From Desulfosporosinus lacus DSM 15449 (GTDB taxonomy: Bacteria > Bacillota > Desulfitobacteriia > Desulfitobacteriales > Desulfitobacteriaceae), in contig NZ_FQXJ01000006.1 of NCBI RefSeq assembly GCF_900129935.1, positions 89,053 to 153,052 of the forward strand: a DNA stretch of 64,000 nucleotides. The letters are read 5' to 3'. The notes below the pieces were generated by a model. That model did not search any database. It was not told where the DNA came from and saw only the letters and a program-made list of their open reading frames with translations. How positions within the stretch are numbered: position 1 is the stretch's first letter; every line of letters starts with the position of its first letter. The position numbers and the translations under genes are program-made. Shown piece after piece: positions 62,807 through 64,000 of the stretch.

Positions 62807-63008
62807 TATTACAAAATAGTCCCTATACCAATAACTGGTAACCAACTTTCCCTTACCAAACTTTGCAAATAGAAAAAGTGCCCTTTTCGGAACGCTTTCT
62901 AACAATACTATTATAGCTCAAAGAACTATCGCATTTCCTCTTAAGTTTCAATATGATAAGTACGACTAAGGAAAATATCCGGGTGCAAGAACAGAGCAGG
63001 TAAAATTC

Positions 63009-63170
63009 TCATTCGCCTGCTCTTTCCAACGTTTCGACATACAACTTTTTTGATATCCTGTAACCACTCCGCACCAAATTATCAAGATAAGGTCTGACGT
63101 TTGTAATTTTCTCCGTTCTTTTGGCTAACAATAAGATTCCAATAACACCGATTGTTGTAAGAAGTAAGGC
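63009..63170 (-). pseudogene. DUF3368 (PIN-like toxin) C-terminal fragment
   Basis: 54 codons: TIGVIGILLLAKRTEKITNV, RPYLDNLVRSGYRIS and LYVETLERAGE. This is the typical end of DUF3368 PIN-like proteins; an in-frame stop precedes it and the catalytic N-terminal half is missing. Confidence 0.65.
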
Positions 63171-63203
63171 CTATGATTGGGCTGGAATTGCAAACGACCC
63201 TAA

Positions 63204-63317
63204 TCATTTCGCAAATCCCATTTCATCAAGCAACTTCCTAAGAGACTCATCATCCTGGCATTGTTGCTCTTCCGAATACTCGCCCCAATGCAATCCTCGG
63301 CTTCTCAAAATCTCCAT
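63204..63317 (-). pseudogene. Short unidentified reading-frame fragment
   Basis: 37 codons from ATG 63317: MEILRSRGLHWGEYSEEQQC, then DDESLRKLLDEMGFAK; the same frame is open further upstream. Possibly a remnant of a toxin-antitoxin partner of the DUF3368 fragment; no family assigned. Confidence 0.3.
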
Positions 63318-63351
63318 AAAATCCAACAATGACCGCCCTGAGAGTTTCGTA

Positions 63352-64000
63352 TTAGTTTTTATCTACAAAGGGAGCGGTTACTTCCTTAGGGCTAATATTG
63401 GGATAAGGATTGAATAAGTTCTCTGGAACTTCGCTAGGACTCATATATATTTCGCTCAGGGTTCCCTCAACCTTTTTATCGTTACGAGTAAGCGAATTGT
63501 GACGTGCTATTGGAAGGCCTGTTTCAGCATCTACATCTAGAGTTTGATCATTGTATTTATTTTTATATACTAACAATGTTTTCCCGTTAAGAGTCTTCTC
63601 TTCCCCTAAAATCCAATTTTGTTTAATATCATCCTTTACACTTTTAAAAATTTTCCTAACAGGATTTTGTTCTCAGAGGCTATTTTATCAGGAATTAACC
63701 AAGTAGTAGTATCTACCTTTCCGTCAACATTACCAATTACGATAACACGTCTCCCTTGTTCTTTTACTATTGTTATATTTTGTAGACCCTCTGAGTCATA
63801 AGAATCTGATCTTGATTGAAGGTTAGCAAGATCTGTCCATATTTCTGTACAATTACCAGCTGGATCAGATATTTTAACATATTCAATATTGGAGGCTTTC
63901 ATTGAACCAACTCTGTTGGCAGTAAATGTTACCCCATTCTATTCAAAAGCCCAGGATTCGCAGATGAAGGAGAGGATCTTCGAGGATCTGTTGGTATCAA
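63352..64000 (-). pseudogene. Broken gene of unknown function, 5' end beyond window
   Basis: Two frames make one protein: MKASNIEYVKISDPAGNCTE... to DKIASENKIL (63902-63660), then a frameshift near 63655-63665 into VRKIFKSVKDDIKQNWILGE and the frame ending 63352 (LLVYKNKYNDQTLDVDAETG, LPIARHNS). Upstream a TAG interrupts what looks like AFE(W)NGVTFTANR. The pattern of a polar beta-rich protein resembles LolA-like lipoprotein domains, but I do not assign a family. Confidence 0.5.

Overview
This 64 kb window looks like the chromosome of an anaerobic, low-to-mid GC Gram-positive of the Clostridia (Desulfosporosinus/Desulfitobacterium-like; inferred from gene families and style, no marker gene is present). 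It has a cell-wall-binding-repeat (CWB2) surface protein, LytTR and HD-GYP regulators, strong AGGAGG ribosome sites and sigma-54 enhancer-binding regulators typical of this group.

The core, about 9.0-53.9 kb, is a large anaerobic purine catabolism locus, all on the minus strand. It encodes adenine deaminase, a second purine-type deaminase, two purine permeases (AzgA/PbuG type and xanthine/urate type), three molybdenum hydroxylases (a four-subunit enzyme with a split Mo subunit, a fused XdhD-like enzyme and a three-subunit xanthine dehydrogenase), selenium/molybdenum cofactor helpers (yqeB, mocA, yqeC), hydantoinase hyuA, carbamate kinase arcC, carbamoyltransferase ygeW, M20 hydrolase ygeY, diaminopropionate ammonia-lyase (ygeX/dpaL), ssnA, a PreA-like flavoprotein and the YgfK reductase. 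Together they suggest: purine bases -> xanthine/urate -> reduction and ring opening -> ureido/carbamoyl intermediates -> carbamoyl phosphate (ATP through ArcC) and 2,3-diaminopropionate -> pyruvate and ammonia. Two PLP enzymes (a threonine-synthase-like protein and a tryptophan-synthase-beta-like protein) and a YeiH-type membrane protein sit inside the locus with unassigned roles.

Regulation is unusually readable. Four near-consensus -24/-12 sigma-54 promoters precede ygeY-ygeW-arcC, dpaL, the xanthine/urate permease, and the xdh-ygfK operon. Two paralogous sigma-54 activators are encoded in the locus. Two different palindromic upstream sites are visible: TCTCATTNTGAGA near the first activator, and TTATCATNATGATAA near the second activator and the permease. 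Both activators share a C-x2-C-x5-C motif in a GAF-like sensor region.

The flanks are accessory DNA. At 3.3-7.7 kb a thioredoxin-domain DUF255 (YyaL) gene is interrupted by an 18-bp stop-containing insertion just before its CHWCH motif. Partial copies of its 5' end lie upstream, interleaved with a GNAT/antitoxin-like pair and small HTH genes. One partial copy has a different insertion at exactly the same codon. From 55 to 64 kb there are a tRNA-Leu, an IS, and many eroded toxin-antitoxin and defence-type fragments (DUF2442/DUF4160, RHH, HicAB, HNH, XRE, DUF3368), plus an SDR/TetR pair. Several small accessory genes appear to start at ATT or ATA behind good ribosome sites.
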